A stretch of 64,000 nt of DNA. Source: Diprion similis (taxonomy: Eukaryota; Arthropoda; Insecta; Hymenoptera; Diprionidae). Where the stretch lies: NCBI RefSeq assembly GCF_021155765.1, contig NC_060117.1, forward strand, positions 6,352,001 to 6,416,000. The letters run 5' to 3'. The notes under the pieces were generated by a model. The model was not told the DNA's origin. It was given only the letters and a program-made list of their open reading frames with translations, and did no database searches. The position numbers and the translations under genes were made by a program. Positions 47,700 to 60,903 of this stretch are shown in pieces. Positions within the stretch are counted from its first letter, which is position 1, and the number at the start of each line of letters is the position of its first letter.

Positions 47700-49295
47700 G
47701 CAATCTTTACAATCTTAGAGAGAGAGTTTCGGCTAGAGATAGAGTCCTTTAATGGAGATTCCTATTTATTTATTTATTTCAAAACATTTTGAGGCTAGTT
47801 GCGGTTAAATTTCGAAAAACTCCAGAATAAGAGCCACCCTATTGATTGCATTGGTTTATGGTCAGATTGAGAAAGCCTCTGGACCAGAATACACCCTTAA
47901 TTTGAAATGATAATCGGTTTTATGTTTCATCAATACGATCATTCGCTATGTGAATTCCAAAAAAGTATCCGTTTCGGCGGACAATCCACTTGATTGAGTC
48001 TAAGAAGCGTTTTTTTTATTCAAATATATTCCTTAAAAAGATAATCTCTTCTACACGAAAAAAACTATGTTGTTTTTTTTTTTTTTTTTTTTTGCTCTCC
48101 ATTTTTGCTTCACATCAAACTAACAGATTTGAAGAGAATATTTTGTGATAGATAATAAATTTTCTGGCTCTAATTCTGAGTGCAAATTCGAAGAGGTTAT
48201 TAGTCGTATTATTCAGATTTTCTCAAATTTGTTTTCATCATACGGTATAGATGTTTTTTAATTCGCGTTCATTAATATTCTCGTAAATGAAATTGCTCAA
48301 GATTTCTCTAACAGTTTTTTTTACTCTGTTCCTGACTTTGACTTTGGATTCAGGCATTGGTGGTCCATCCATTATTAATGGGAAACGTCTGCGAAACGCC
48401 TCCAGACTTTTTTGTTTACCGTGAAATTTTAACTATATCAATCAAGTTTTCTGCTACCTGAAACATGTATTCTGCTACCCGACTTATCGCCTGATTGTAT
48501 TCATCAAGTTCCTATAGATATTTGCTCAAATAACTTCGAAAATTGGCATTCGTTAAAAGCTATTTGCGTCATAATTTTTACCTGCTGAAAAAACCAAAAT
48601 CTGACGATTACAAACTTATTTTCAATTGATCATATAATTCACGAATAAATCTTCGGTTCGTAAAAGACTGACAATCTCGAAAAATTTTATTTCACTTGCA
48701 ATTTTCATATCGTTAAATCGAAGATATTCATTGACTCTTTTTCAATTCCCATTTTGACTTTGATTTTCAAATAATTAGTGACATAATGCAATATTATGCC
48801 ATTGTAAATTCCAGCAATAACCAACGTTTCAAAGGATTTCGTTACTGGGGAGAGAAAAATTGTGTAAAACGCGATTTGCTCAATTCTTTTCGGTACTTCG
48901 ATATCTCATTAAAAAAAAACTAATCCTCCTCACTAACAAATTGAAAGTAATTCATTAGAATATATTTTCATTACAGCTGATTGTTAAACCTCGTTTTGTT
49001 CATTACGGGAACGTAGAGAAGGTACTGGGCATCGTTATGCATTCAGATGCATATCTGCACGTGATTTGCATAGAAAACACAGAAGAATAACGTTAAGTAT
49101 ATTTCTAGAACGTGTGTGCTCAATTTGCCATCAAGAATACACTGCAAGTTTGCCAATAAGTAGAAAAAAATGCAGAATAAAAATTTCCCGTGATGAAAAT
49201 TTATGCGAAATTCCAAGTGATTCCAATTGCCAAATTTTCAAAGTTTTCATAAATCATTTGGACTTGAAAAAACTAAAAAATGAGAAAAGTTATCT
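47700..49295. other. Gene-free AT-rich stretch
   Basis: No supported gene or bounded repeat; one poly(T) run of about 20 near 48073. Confidence 0.5.
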
Positions 49296-49299
49296 TCAT

Positions 49300-49680
49300 A
49301 ATATTTTTTTTACGGCATGGGCATTGTAAAATCCACTTTTTGTGGCAGTTTTCGTTCCGTAAAGTGACGCTTTATACGGCAGCGAACAAAGTTGCGGAAT
49401 AAAGCCTTTATTCCGCAGTTTTGTTGCGCAGTTCGAAGTGCGCATCCCAAACTGCCGAATAAAGTAGCTTCGTCGAACAGATCGCGACATAACCTCACTC
49501 TTCGTTTTGCTTTTCAATGCCCATACCGTAAAAAATATTGTATGTAGCATGCCCGTAAACCGTTTTTTGGCTCGGATAATTTCAGTACTCGTTTCCGGCT
49601 CGCCTTCAGCTCGTCCTGAAATCTTTATCCTTGCCAAAAAAAAAACAGGCGGTTTACGGGCATGCCACATAAATCGCTAT
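49300..49680 (-). mobile_element. Composite two-hairpin element R, copy 2
   Basis: Reverse complement of 6013-6390 with few changes. It shows the structure more clearly than copy 1: TTTTTACGGCATGGGCATTG mirrored by CAATGCCCATACCGTAAAAA, then GCATGCCCGTAAACCGTTTT mirrored by GGCGGTTTACGGGCATGCC. Confidence 0.8.
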
Positions 49681-50559
49681 TATAATCCTGTAACTGTTTT
49701 GAAATTCGACCATTCGGGATGTTGGAAAATTTTGTTTCCTTCAAACAAATACTTTTTGAAAAAATTGTAAGCACGTCACAAATGCCAGTCGCGTGTATAC
49801 TGTGAGAAAATCTCCTCTATGCCCATCTAATTTCACTGCAATCTTTGCCAAAGTGTTTAAAATTGTCAAACAACTTAATCGAACATTCGATGTGCTTCTA
49901 TCAAAATTCGAGCGACGAATCGTTTACGACACGTGCAGAATGACCTTTATTAACCGACAGGGATGCTTTGCCAAAGTCGCAAGAGACCCTGCAGGTGGGA
50001 TTAGCTGAGGCTTAACGAGGGTTGGAATCGGCAAAGCCCGCAAGATTCGACAAACGATTCTGCAAGTTGTAGGACGAGCCTCTTAAAAACCGTTGAATTC
50101 CGTTTATTTGCGAAGGCTCGGACGATGCGTTGTTATCCGTATAATCCGTCACGCAGCCGCGATTGAGCGAGAAGAATCGTAATTAAATTTATGCAAATTC
50201 TTCTAATATTCGTTGGACACGTTAAACCCTCCTTTTCAAAGCGGAAATCCCAAATTTTGGATCTTATTTGAAGCTTCGAAAGCATCACCTGCAGGAATTA
50301 TGGAATTATAATACACATCTGATTTCAATTTCGTCACTTGTACAAAGTGTTTCGGATAAACATCGCAGTACGACCGGTTGCCTACCGCTAAGGAGAAAAA
50401 ATATCGGTAAAACAGACGTACTTAGTTGTTGATAGGTAAAGCGTTTAAAGTCCTCACGAGTGAACTGGAACTGCCGGTATTGTCAAATTGTGTGGATTTA
50501 GCTAAGCAGTTGTTGATTTGTTTATAATCATGCTGAAGTGTTCACGTTAATGTGATTAT

Positions 50560-50640
50560 ATGTCTTGGTAGGTCGATTTTACCGATATTTATTCCCCTCA
50601 GTGGTTGGCAACCCAACATACCGCGGCGGTCACTGTGAAA
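50560..50640 (+). repeat. Interspersed repeat family M, partial copy 3
   Basis: TTTTACCGATATTTATTCCCC, then GGCAACCCAACATACCGCGG, matching the right halves of the copies at 26321 and 26590. Confidence 0.6.
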
Positions 50641-51970
50641 CACAGTGCATACTGTGATTTATTCTACTTCTTGAAACTTAATTACCTTCACGTTGTACGA
50701 TGCGAATTACATGAAATTTTTTTTCTTTGAAGAAAAATTTCTTTGCTCCAGCAGATAAAACTTAAACTTCAGAACCTAGACCAGAAAAAAGTAGGAGATA
50801 AACTTTTTCTACACCCGATCAATAACAATCAGCTATGCAGTAATCCGACGATCGGTTCGAAAGGTAAAGATTTTTTTGCCAAAAGAGAGGTAAAATTGAA
50901 TTTTCATCAACTGCGCAGCACTAGTGACCGCATTGAAACGAACCTCATTAAGTGGAGAGAAATGCTCCTTTCAATTCGTCCTGACTGCAAGTTGCACGTA
51001 TAATACCAAGAAAAAGGAAGGTAATCCATTGGACGATGATTACTTCTTTTGATTCGCGTCGCTCTCACCTTACATGGCAAATCCCCTAAGATTTGATTAG
51101 AATAAAAAAGATGAGAGCAGTCTGAGTAACAGGTCCAACACAAGTGTCAGGAGTTGGAGCGCGTCTAATAAATCGTAGCAACGGAGCTTACAGACATAAT
51201 CTCATGGAACACATGTGCCCAGTGAGGATTTTTTTCTCATTTTTTTTTTTCCCCCCTCTTTCTGCAGATGAATTACTCGCCAGACTTTCGACGCCGACAC
51301 GAAGCGAAGTTTTGCCGAATTAGATAAAAAAAAACTGTTTTAAAATTCTGCAACACGTATGGCAACTTGCAAAAATTGCGCCAATTGGATTTGCTTGCAG
51401 CTGTTACATGTAACGTACGACGAAAATGATAAACGGAAGCGGAAAAATTGTCCTCGCATATGTTTTAACTGATATATTATACCTATTTGTAAAATGTGAT
51501 GAAAGGTGAGAAAGAGTCACAAAATCAATTGAAGGAACAGCAGGTGGTGAAAAGAATTTTCTCAATGTGTATCTACCATTTGACTTTTTTCTCAGTGCGC
51601 AGAAACGTCAATTTCAAACGCGATTCGAGACGGTCCGGAAACTTTTTTCGAATCCGTAAAAAAACAATTCCATTTGTCGATGAGACAGCCACTGCTGTCA
51701 CTGAAACTAGCTAGACCAAACTTATTTTCAAGACAATAGGAGAAAAAAGTTTGTCTCCTTACCGAAGAAATTCCGTTGACGAAATTTCTTTTTCCCACGG
51801 TATGCTGCAAGTTATTTTTAGATTTCACTTGACTGGAGGCAACAATCATTCTTCAAAACGTCTCGAACTGGTTTTTATTTCGGGACTAAAAATATTGCCA
51901 CCGACAATTGGAGAGTAAAAAGTATCCCGAGTCGTCCACGTCATGTGGGATGATAAAATAGGAGGTGCAG

Positions 51971-52754
51971 TTAAGGTGCTTATACAGACCCGTTGTACAC
52001 CTCGAAAATGCAGGGATGCAAAACTCCTATACCGCTCAAGCGATCAGAGTGAAACTTGGGCAATTAATGCCCTATTTTGGCACAAAGTAGAGCGTCTTTT
52101 TACTTTTTGAAAATTTGGAAAAAAAATTTACAGATTGGTTACCACTCACAGAAATTGGCCAAATTTTCACAGTTGCACTGAATGGATCGACCTATCCGGT
52201 ATGATGCCACTCGGCGGTGATAAAACACACATTTTGAACCCAGTCCCATGAGATTTGATGGTGAAATGACGAAATAGCAGCTGATCTGATTTTCGATTAC
52301 AAAGTACACCGAAATCTCATTTTGGCGACATTTGTTACCGACCTTTCATGCATGCCGGTAATTTTTTACCGACATTACACGCATACATTACCGGCATGCG
52401 CGTAATGAGATTTCGGTGTACTTCGTAATCGAAAACCAGATCAGCTGCCATTTCGTCATTTCACCATCAAATCTCATGGGACTGGGATCAAACTGTGTTT
52501 TTCATCACCGCCGAGTGGTATCATACCGGATAGTTCGATCCATTCAGTGCAACTGTGAAAATTTGGTTAATTTCTGTGAGTGGTACCCAATCTGTAAATT
52601 TTTTTTCAAAATCTTCAAAAAGTAAAAAGACGCTCCACTTTTTGCCAAAATAAGGCATTAATTGCCCAAGTTTTACTCTGATCGCTTGAGCGGTATATGA
52701 GTTTTGCTTCCCCGCGTTTTCGAGGTGTACAACGTTTCTTTATAAGCACCTTAA
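51971..52754. mobile_element. Foldback element T4 with TTAA-GG ends (~784 bp)
   Basis: Begins TTAAGGTGCTTATACAGACC and ends TTTATAAGCACCTTAA. Arms of about 370 bases are highly similar, for example ACACCGAAATCTCATT / AATGAGATTTCGGTGT and GATCCATTCAGTGCAACTG mirrored. The centre holds several TTACCG/CGGTAA words and GCATGCCGGTAAT. No transposase. Confidence 0.88.
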
Positions 52755-54480
52755 TAGTGATGGATGCGTTTCTTGCCTATGTGAAGAAGATGAAGAAGAG
52801 TAGAGTAATCGTTCAGTTTTAAATTGAATCGTCTGAAAGCTATGAAAAAATTCTGATCGTTACGTGAGATATTTATTACTCAGATACACCCAAATATGTG
52901 TTTGAATCAAATTAACTCATGTAGAACTCGCTTGGCTCGTGATTCACTTCCGAATCTAGGCCACCTACAACACTTGTCTCATGAATAGGTAATCAAATCA
53001 GCTCAGTCCGCAGCTTAATCTTGAGTCAACAAAAGCGAGGAACCTCGTTCCAAGTAAGTTTCCTTGAAAAAATCCTTGACTCATTATCCATTGGCAAAGT
53101 CGAAAAGCCTGGAATCGTATAATTTGTACGAGAGGTTATATTGCCTTGTTAAAAAATCCTTCGGAATAATTGTTACACGGTGATAAACCAGGAGAGTTGA
53201 AAACCGTCTTTAAGAATTTAATTACACACGACTGTGATGTTCGCCGTTTTTACAGTCCAATCGTGTTTTCGCAATATCCCGTGAATTGGTTTCTGGACCG
53301 AATTACTTTGCCCTGAAAATGAAAAAAAAAATTTGACAAATCAGAACGGTTATCAATAATTTCGATGTGGAAGTAGTGTGAGTCAATTATGATTTTGGTA
53401 ATCCATCTGGTTTCGGTAAAAAACTCAATACTTTTTTAACAGTAATTGTTGTCAAGTATTGTTAAGACATGTAACAAAGGAAAATAATAAAATTTATTCC
53501 TACCACCAAAATACTAGTAATCTAAAATGCAAAACTGACTTGATTTTGAAGCCCTAATTTAATAATAAAAATTGGGTCACTCTTACCCTTTGCATAATAC
53601 TCCTTTGAATTGTTTAAAGAGGTGAAACCGTAGCTCGTGAACTCTGATTAGCTGACGATGAATGGTGTTATTGTCGGCACGACAAGAATGTTCTTCACCC
53701 TCCAGCTGCAAATTCTTGTTTACCCCATTTAAGCTCATTACACGGAGAGAATTTACGTGAGGAGAGGAAATGTATTACAAGCAAACGGTAAGTATGAGCA
53801 GCAATGAGCGAATGAAAGCCTTGTCACAATATTGAACTTGGAGTAAAAATGAAGAAACATTGTAATATTACGAAAAAAACGTAAAAAAAGCTATTATAAC
53901 TGTCGGAGTTGCGAACGAATTTTATTTCTCACCTGATGTTTCTTTACATTTCCCCTGACTCTTCATCATTCGTAACTTTTTAGAGTGTAAAAACATTCCA
54001 TTTGTTTATATACAGTCTATATTTGATTGCCGGTATATGTAACCAGTTTTTTTTTCTCCTTTCTTTCCTTCTTTCTTTCTTTATTTAAATTATCTGACTA
54101 CAAGATGAAGATGTGAATTGTGATATCGATAAAAATTTCAATTCAACCTTGACTTTAACCTGAATCGCAATTTATTTCATCCATAATCCGAGGAAAAAAA
54201 TAGTTTTACTAAAAGATTTTCGTCTCCATCGTATACCAAAGAGGCATGGAAGAGAAGGAAAAAAAATCTATATGTATATAGGTCTATATTACGGAACATC
54301 TGGTATAACTATCGATCTTTTTACGAGCCCATCAATTATGTATTCCGCTAATTTATCAACTCCTACGGTTTTATTTCAAACACCTCTGCATCCGGCACGC
54401 TGATATTATTACACCGCGAGAGTTTCGATTCTATAATAGTTTTTTTTTTTTTCCTCCGCTGTAGATGTGAAAGCGTAGTC
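52755..54480. other. Gene-free stretch
   Basis: No supported gene; ordinary AT-rich DNA with short homopolymers and a CTTTCTTTCTTT tract near 54070. Confidence 0.5.
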
Positions 54481-54484
54481 AAGT

Positions 54485-54495
54485 ATTCTTTATTA
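54485..54495 (-). terminator. Candidate poly(A) signal for the membrane-protein gene
   Basis: AATAAA within TTAATAAAGAATAC on the minus strand, about 370 bases past the stop at 54864. Confidence 0.3.
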
Positions 54496-54863
54496 ATTTT
54501 ATACATTTTCATCTACATAATTTATATTATATGTATAATAAACTCTGATCTGTCCCTCTGAATATCATCTATACACATGTATACATATATATGTACAATT
54601 ATTATATACAATTTTGTGGAACGATTATCTATAACGTGAAAAAAGAAGAAGGAAAGTGACAAAGAAAAAATAAAGAGAAAAGAAGAAAGAAAAAAAGAAA
54701 GAAAGAAAAAAGGAAAAACAACTTCACAGAGATCAACACTTATGAAAGAAATATTCATTCTAATCGCGTAACAAAACATACACGCCAGTTGAAGCGTTAA
54801 TATTGGTATCAGGTGAGTAGAAAAAAAGAAGAAAATCATTCTCCGTCTAAAGATGAGTCGACG

Positions 54864-54989
54864 TTACGTAACGTCTTGAAGCGCTTTCCGCAGCTCGTTC
54901 GTCGTTGTAACGCGGTCGACGTTATTGATGGGCATCGGAGCGTTGTTGACCACGTTCGCCAATTCCATGGCAGAAGCACGTCTCGCTGC
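54864..54989 (-). CDS. Terminal coding exon of a membrane-protein gene (41 codons plus stop)
   Basis: After a TTTCAG acceptor (54991-54990) the frame reads AARRASAMELANVVNN, APMPINNVDRVTTTN and ELRKALQDVT, then TAA. Third positions are GC-rich compared with the flanks, as in real exons here. The exon starts in phase 0 and so fits the phase-0 donor of the exon at 63764-63582, 8.6 kb upstream on the same strand; together they would give a helix-rich protein with a basic then polar cytoplasmic tail. The longer overlapping frames on both strands (54813-55313 plus, 54836-55135 minus) have no splice or start support. I do not recognise the family; linkage of the two exons is inference. Confidence 0.5.
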   Translation of the reverse strand, partial: AARRASAMELANVVNNAPMPINNVDRVTTTNELRKALQDVT

Positions 54990-55196
54990 CTGAAACAGGA
55001 TGCGAAATTTATTACCCCTGATCTGCGTCGTTTCGTCTCGTATTCGAATCGTGAATATATAACGTATGAACCGGAGCGAGTGTACCGACGACGGTTACGA
55101 TTGAAGATGAGAATCGAAGACGGCAATGAGGGCATTTTTTTTCACATTAAAAAGGCACTTAAGAACTTTTTTATTTCGAAGAAAAAGAATTCAAAA

Positions 55197-55979
55197 AAAA
55201 ACTGTAAGTGCCTGAAGTTGAGAATTAAAAATGACCATAAGTGCAGTTTTTTTTTTAAACCAAACACTTACGGCCTTTTTTATTTCAAAGAAGAGAATTT
55301 AAAAAAGCTGTAAGTGCCTGAAGTTGAAAATTAAAAATGACCATAAGCGCATTTTTTTTTTTTTGTTCAATTAAACACTTACGGCCTTTTTTATTTCAAA
55401 GAAGGGAATTTAAAAAAGCTGTAAGTGCCTGAAGAGGAGAATTAAAAATGACCATAAGCGCATTTTTTTTTTTGTTCAATTAAACACTTACAGCCTTTTT
55501 TATTTCAAAGAAGGGAATTTAAAAAAGCTGTAAGTGCCTGAAGAGGAGAATTAAAAATGACCATAAGTGCATTTTTTTTTTAGTTCAACACTTACGGCCT
55601 TATTTATTTTAAAGAAGAGAATTTAAAAAAGCTGTAAGTGCCTGAAGAGGAGAATTGAAAAAAGCTGTAAGTGCCTGTAGTAGAGAATCAAAAAAACCAT
55701 AAGAGCCTGAAGAGGAGAATTAAAAATGACCGTAAGTGTAATTTTTTTTTAGTTGAACACTTGCGGCCTTTTTTATTTCAAAGAAGAGAGTTTAAAAAAG
55801 CTGTAAGTGCCTGAAGAGGAGAATTAAAAATGACCATAAGTGCGATTTTTTTTTAGTTAAACACTTACGGCCTCTTTTATTTCTGGGAGGAGAATTAAAA
55901 AAAGCTGTAAGTGCGTGAAGTGGAGAATTAAGAAGGCCATAAGTGCCTGAAGAGGAGAATAAAAAATGACCATAAGTGC

Positions 55980-56010
<31 letters not shown>

Positions 56011-56085
56011 CTACATTCAAAAAAGCACTTACGGCCTTTTTTAATACTCCTCTTCAGACACTTACAACCTTTTTTAATCCTCCTC
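55197..56085 (+). repeat. Minisatellite, ~105-110-bp unit, with inverted terminal units
   Basis: About eight units of AAAAAGCTGTAAGTGCCTGA, GAGGAGAATTAAAAATGACC, ATAAGTGC, a T-run, then CACTTACGGCC and TTTTTTATTTCAAAGAAG. The spacing of GCTGTAAGTGCC is mostly 103-111, with one 36-base short unit. Each unit can fold (AAGTGC with GCACTT). The last two units (56022-56085) run in the opposite direction. Confidence 0.9.
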
Positions 56086-56643
56086 TTCAATTCGTCCAAG
56101 TAACGAACACATATCGAAACTTGTAATATGTTTCCGGAACTAAACTCTTCAAGTTCAATTCCTCATGTGTATTATGCTCAATATTTACACACCGGCGTGA
56201 ATAATCGCGGTCGGAGTTTGTTTCGAAATTCAGACGATGATGGAAAAATCTTTGAAAGCTCAACACGAGCTGTGATCGTATTCAGATTTTGCAGAAAAGA
56301 AGAAGAATTTTTGCAAACAAATCTGTTAGCAATAACGCCCTCAGACTAATGAAATGCTCTCTTGATCGATTATTGTATTTTCGACAATATTTACCAATTG
56401 CTTTACAATCGCAATCTTTTATCTTTTTTTAAAAATTACTCAACGATTTTCATCACGTGTCGTTGCAAACTTTCAGCCAATCTATCAAACCATTCGATCA
56501 ATGTTCTCGCCACCATGTGACTAAGCTTTTACCTAAGCTGACGAAAATCTTTCTATTAAATTCTGAAAGGGTATAATTAACCCTGGAATTAAAATTTCGT
56601 TTCAATAATCCGATTATATATGTATGTATATATATAATATATA

Positions 56644-57247
56644 TTAGGGTGGCGCAAAAAAACCGACTGTTTTTTTTTTCTTTTGAGTCTCGTGTGACAA
56701 AATGTTAGTTTTTGATGTTTTAAGAGCCCATTCCAAAGGACAGCTCAAAAAAAAAAAAAATTAGGAGCTCGCTCCAAATTTAAAAAAATGTCAAAAATCG
56801 TCAAAAAATTGTATTTTCAGTATGATTTTTAATTCATGTCGTGGTGTATTGTTATCGATTTTTTCTTACGAGAAAAAAAAAGAAAAAAAAATTATGAAAT
56901 TTTAATATGAATATTAAAAGGTCGCTCGAAAAGATCTAAAGAAATGCACTAAAAAATTGAAAAAAAAATGATGAGCGACCTTTCGAAATTCAAATTTTGA
57001 ACTGAAACTTTCGGAAACTTATATTTTTTTTTGTCTATAAAATTATACCGTAACGAGAAAAAAAAAATAAAAAATAAAAAAATCGATTTTTGACGATTTC
57101 TGACGTTTTAAAAAATGTGGAGTGACCTCTGAAATTTTTTTTTTTTGAACTGTCCTTTGGAGTGGACTCTTAAAACATCAAAAACTAACATTTTGTCACA
57201 CGGGACTCAGAAAGAAAAAAATGTGGGTTTTTTTGCGCCACTCCAAT
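56644..57247. mobile_element. Palindromic MITE family P, copy 3 (both ends present)
   Basis: Left TTAGGGTGGCGCAAAAAAACC, right GGTTTTTTTGCGCCACTCCAA, flanked by TA-rich DNA. Arms share GAGTCTCGTGTGACAAAATG, AAGAGCCCATTCCAAAGGAC and TTTTTGACGATTTCTGACG-like words. The interior contains TTATACCGTAACGAGAAA, as in copies 1 and 2. Confidence 0.88.
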
Positions 57248-57249
57248 AC

Positions 57250-59225
57250 ATACAGGAAATTTCCATTTCGAACAAACAATTAGACTGAATGTAGCGAAAA
57301 ATGATTTACATCGCCAGCGTAAACAATTAGAAAAATTCAAACCCCAGTTCACTTCAACCTCACTAGGCCGCGTGAAAATAATCTCGGAGTGATGAATGAG
57401 TCTAAAAAAAACAGTCCGACCTTTCCGAATGTGTCATTCGTATTGGAGTAAATCCTCCGAAACTGCCAGAAACAAAACCACATTTTATCGAAAACTTTTG
57501 TCCTGTCGTCAATGCGAAAGGGATGAAAATAAATTGTTTTTATTTCACAGTGGATGAAAAAAAAAAAGTTTGACATTTCAGAGTATATCGCTAATAAATT
57601 TCCAAATTGAGGTAAGAATGTAATAAAGGGAAAAAAAAAAAAAAAAAAAAACATAATAATAATAACAAAAATAATAATAATGGTAGTTAAATCGGTAAAA
57701 AAAATGTTTCAGAGATGTATAAAATATTATGAATATTAATAAAATTCGAGATATCGATGAAAATTTCAGACAAAATTTCAAATTTCCACCGTAAAAAGTT
57801 GGCCGAAATTTGATCGACAGAAACGGACTTGTCGTCGTAATGCGAAGAGAAACTCGGGGGCGAAAAGTTTGAGAACTCGACACGTGTATCACGTGGAGAT
57901 CATATCGTGGTTAGGGACTAAAGTGCTCGTGCCAAAAATATCACCTGTAGCTTTTGTCCCGCTGTTTATGACACTTGACGAAGAAAGAAGCCTCGTGGCA
58001 GAATCGGCAAGTGAGAGGAGTAAGAAAAATCAATGCTGACAACGAGATGAAAGAATATGTCCTTCCGTTATATATATGTATATGTATGCATACGTTGCCT
58101 TACGTCTGTTCAATAGGAAAAGAGCAAAAGATAAAGACCCCCGGCTTTATTCTTCTCGGGAGAAATTTTTTTCCCTCAATATTTATTCCACGTTTTATGT
58201 CAATATCAGTGAATAAAAAAGCTTCAATCGAATGAGGAAAGTGGTTTCCCTTGATTCATCGTATTCTCATAACTAAATCATTCTGAAATTCGATCAGGGG
58301 ACCTGTGTGGAATGAAAATTGTGTCCTGCAGGATCGTTTTTAATGAGAAAAAAATTTTAGATATTAATTTTGTTTAATTTGAAAAAAAAAAAAAAAAATT
58401 TTTTTTAGGTAACATTTGGTATCTTTACAATTATAACGGATGTAGTTATATCATATATCGTTCAAATTTTTGATTAATCTAAAAAATTGTTTAATCTGTT
58501 GCGTTATTTTATTTTATTTTTTTTTATTTTTTTTTTTTAAGTAATTCCTCTCAACGTCAAATTATCGCAATAATCAGAGAAAAGATTTTCTATGTGGTAC
58601 CAAAAAATAAAAATTCAATTTTTCATCCAAAATGGTATTTTTTGTTTTTTTTTTTTTGGGAATGGTAAAAAATTTCGGTACGCCGTGTCAACTGGACGCG
58701 TATTTTAATTATCCCATCCCGGTTTAACCTTGACACGTAACTCAGGGCTGCGGTAAAGCAAAGGTAAGGGAGCGTCTTTGCGTGGGATTGAGGGTGTGTT
58801 TACACGCAGTGTAATCCCCTTTCGTTAGCCGTTAAGCAGGAAAATTGAATTCAAAATATTAGACAGCGGTAAAGCCGGGTGTAATAACACTTTCACCTAA
58901 ATTATTATAGATCCTCACGTCAGGTTTGAAATTTTGTACCTGTTATAATATTTTCAACTAATCCTAGGCTGTGACATGGGATAAATGTGTCAGATTTACG
59001 TAGGTGCACGTGATATATCAGTAACTTGGATCGAGAATTGATTTGAATCAATGGTAAAAAACAAAACAAAAAAATTTGAATGGATTTACTGATAGTCAAG
59101 TAAAAATTGGTCTGCATTCGAAATACTCGGCTCGTGGCTACATTTTGGTTTTCAGGGGTGTTTTCAACCATCAGCAACTCAGATCTGAAGTGATTTTTGA
59201 ACTACGTTGTCGGAGATTTGAGAAA
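57250..59225. other. Presumed intron of the membrane-protein gene, no exon seen
   Basis: AT-rich, with poly(A)/poly(T) tracts. ORFs here (57349-57892 minus strand) are driven by poly(T)-encoded Phe runs and are not credible. Confidence 0.45.
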
Positions 59226-59229
59226 ACAG

Positions 59230-59432
59230 TGTAATTTTACGTTTTTTGCGTTTTTCTCAAAAACTGCTGTCGATAGATGAAAAATGACTTGACCACCGTG
59301 TAGAGCGGAAAATTCTACATCGAATTATGTCCTCATATGTCGGAAACGAACTCGGATTAACTAATTATGAAAAAAAAACTGTTTTACAAAAATTCCCTAA
59401 ATACCGTCGATAAGTAGAATTTCTATTTTTTA
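59230..59432 (-). repeat. Interspersed repeat family Y, copy 2
   Basis: Reverse complement of 2461-2660: AATTCTACATCGAATTATGT, ATACCGTCGATAAGTAGAA and GATGAAAAATGACTTGACC are the clearest matches. Confidence 0.65.
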
Positions 59433-59850
59433 ATTTTTTAATCGGACTCATTTTCCGTCATGTAATGATTACAAATATAGCCAAGAGTCGAATATTTTTA
59501 ATTCAAACCTATTTTGATCGGACTATAAGATTTATTACATGCGATAAACATAATCGTCAAATCGCCTAGATTTTTAAGAATTTTTTATTTTTGAGACTAA
59601 AAATGAAGCGTCAGTATCGTAAGTTTGTGTTTATAATTTCAATACGTTCTATATTCATATTTTCAAAGATATATCTGCAATTTTCACTCAACATACGAGT
59701 ATCTCGTATAACAAAATTAATAAATAAATTATAGCAATAATTTTCAGTTAAGCAGCCTCCTCGAGATTATTTAGAAGAATTCGTGATCGTCAATTGCTTG
59801 TGAGTAAATACGCGATAAGTTAGGTTGAATTTCATATTAACCCAACCAAT

Positions 59851-60641
59851 GACTGACCCCCACATTTTTTGATTTTCTTGAAAAAAATTTTGGCAACTGA
59901 ACCAACTCTGAAACAGCACCCTGAATTTTTTCAACTTTTTCATTCGACTGGTTGATTATTTATAAATATTGAGAGTGATTTCGAAAAGGTTCTTTTTAAA
60001 GGCTTTTTTTAAGGTTCTCAAAATATTGTAAAAAAACTGTGTTTTATTTTCCAAACGTTTCAAGACCAAGCCTATGATGGGCCGATTGTTTTTTCTGTTT
60101 TATTTTAGAACTTTTGATTTTTCTGATCAACCAAAACATCGTTTAAACCGTCTGAAAATTCCAAAAAACTCCCAAGTCTTCCTTTTTTCACTTAGAGAAT
60201 TTCTAGACCGGTTTCATTATGATGTTGATAGAAATAGTTTAATGTACCAAGAAATAAACAAGAATTGCTCCACAATGGGACCGGTCTAGAAATGTTTTCA
60301 TTGAAAAATAGCAGTTTTGAGAATATTTCGGGAAATTTCCAGACTATTCAAACAATGTTCAAGTTGACCAAATAAAATCTGAGTTCTGAAAAAGAAAATT
60401 GGAAAGAAAATTGGCCCATCGTGGGCGCGGTCTTTAAATTTTTGGAACAGAAAATACAGTTTCTGCGAGATTTTTTTGAGAATTTTGGGAAAAGTCCTTT
60501 TCAAAATCACTTTAAATATTTACAAATAATTGAGCAGTTGAATGAGAAAAAAATCTAAAAAAAAAATCAAGGTACTATTTCAGAGTTGAAACAATTGCAA
60601 AAACAAATTTAAACAGAATCAAAAATAGTGAGGGTCAGACA
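59851..60641. mobile_element. Foldback element with GACTGACCCCCAC ends (~790 bp)
   Basis: Left GACTGACCCCCACATTTTTTG, right ATAGTGAGGGTCAGAC. Inside, CATTCGACTGGTTGATTATTT, GATGGGCC and AGACCGGTTTCATT-type words are mirrored around a centre near 60240. No coding content. Confidence 0.75.
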
Positions 60642-60903
60642 TACCTGCAATATTATTTCTCAAAAGTTGGAGATTATAATGCATTTCAATTATAAATTAT
60701 TTTATAACAATACATTAATGCAATCCCTTCTTCTGCCGACTTTGTACAATCCAGAAATTTTCTTCAATCTATCTCTCTTTAATCTTCACTCCAATTTGTA
60801 GAAAAGCGAGTCTGCTACTTTTCGACGATACCAGCTCGAGACTCGACTTTTTTAATCTACCGCAGAGTTATTTAATATAGCACACGTGCAATACACGGAA
60901 ACG

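Noticed and set aside
54813..55313. 166-codon plus-strand frame
   Set aside because: It has no ATG near its start and runs into the minisatellite. The minus-strand frame with a proper acceptor explains the GC-rich part better.
55197..56085. Possible CRISPR array
   Set aside because: The units are contiguous ~105-bp tandem repeats without unique spacers, in a eukaryotic intron.
57349..57892. Phe/Tyr-rich minus-strand frames
   Set aside because: Generated by poly(A) and AATAAT tracts read in reverse; no start or splice support.
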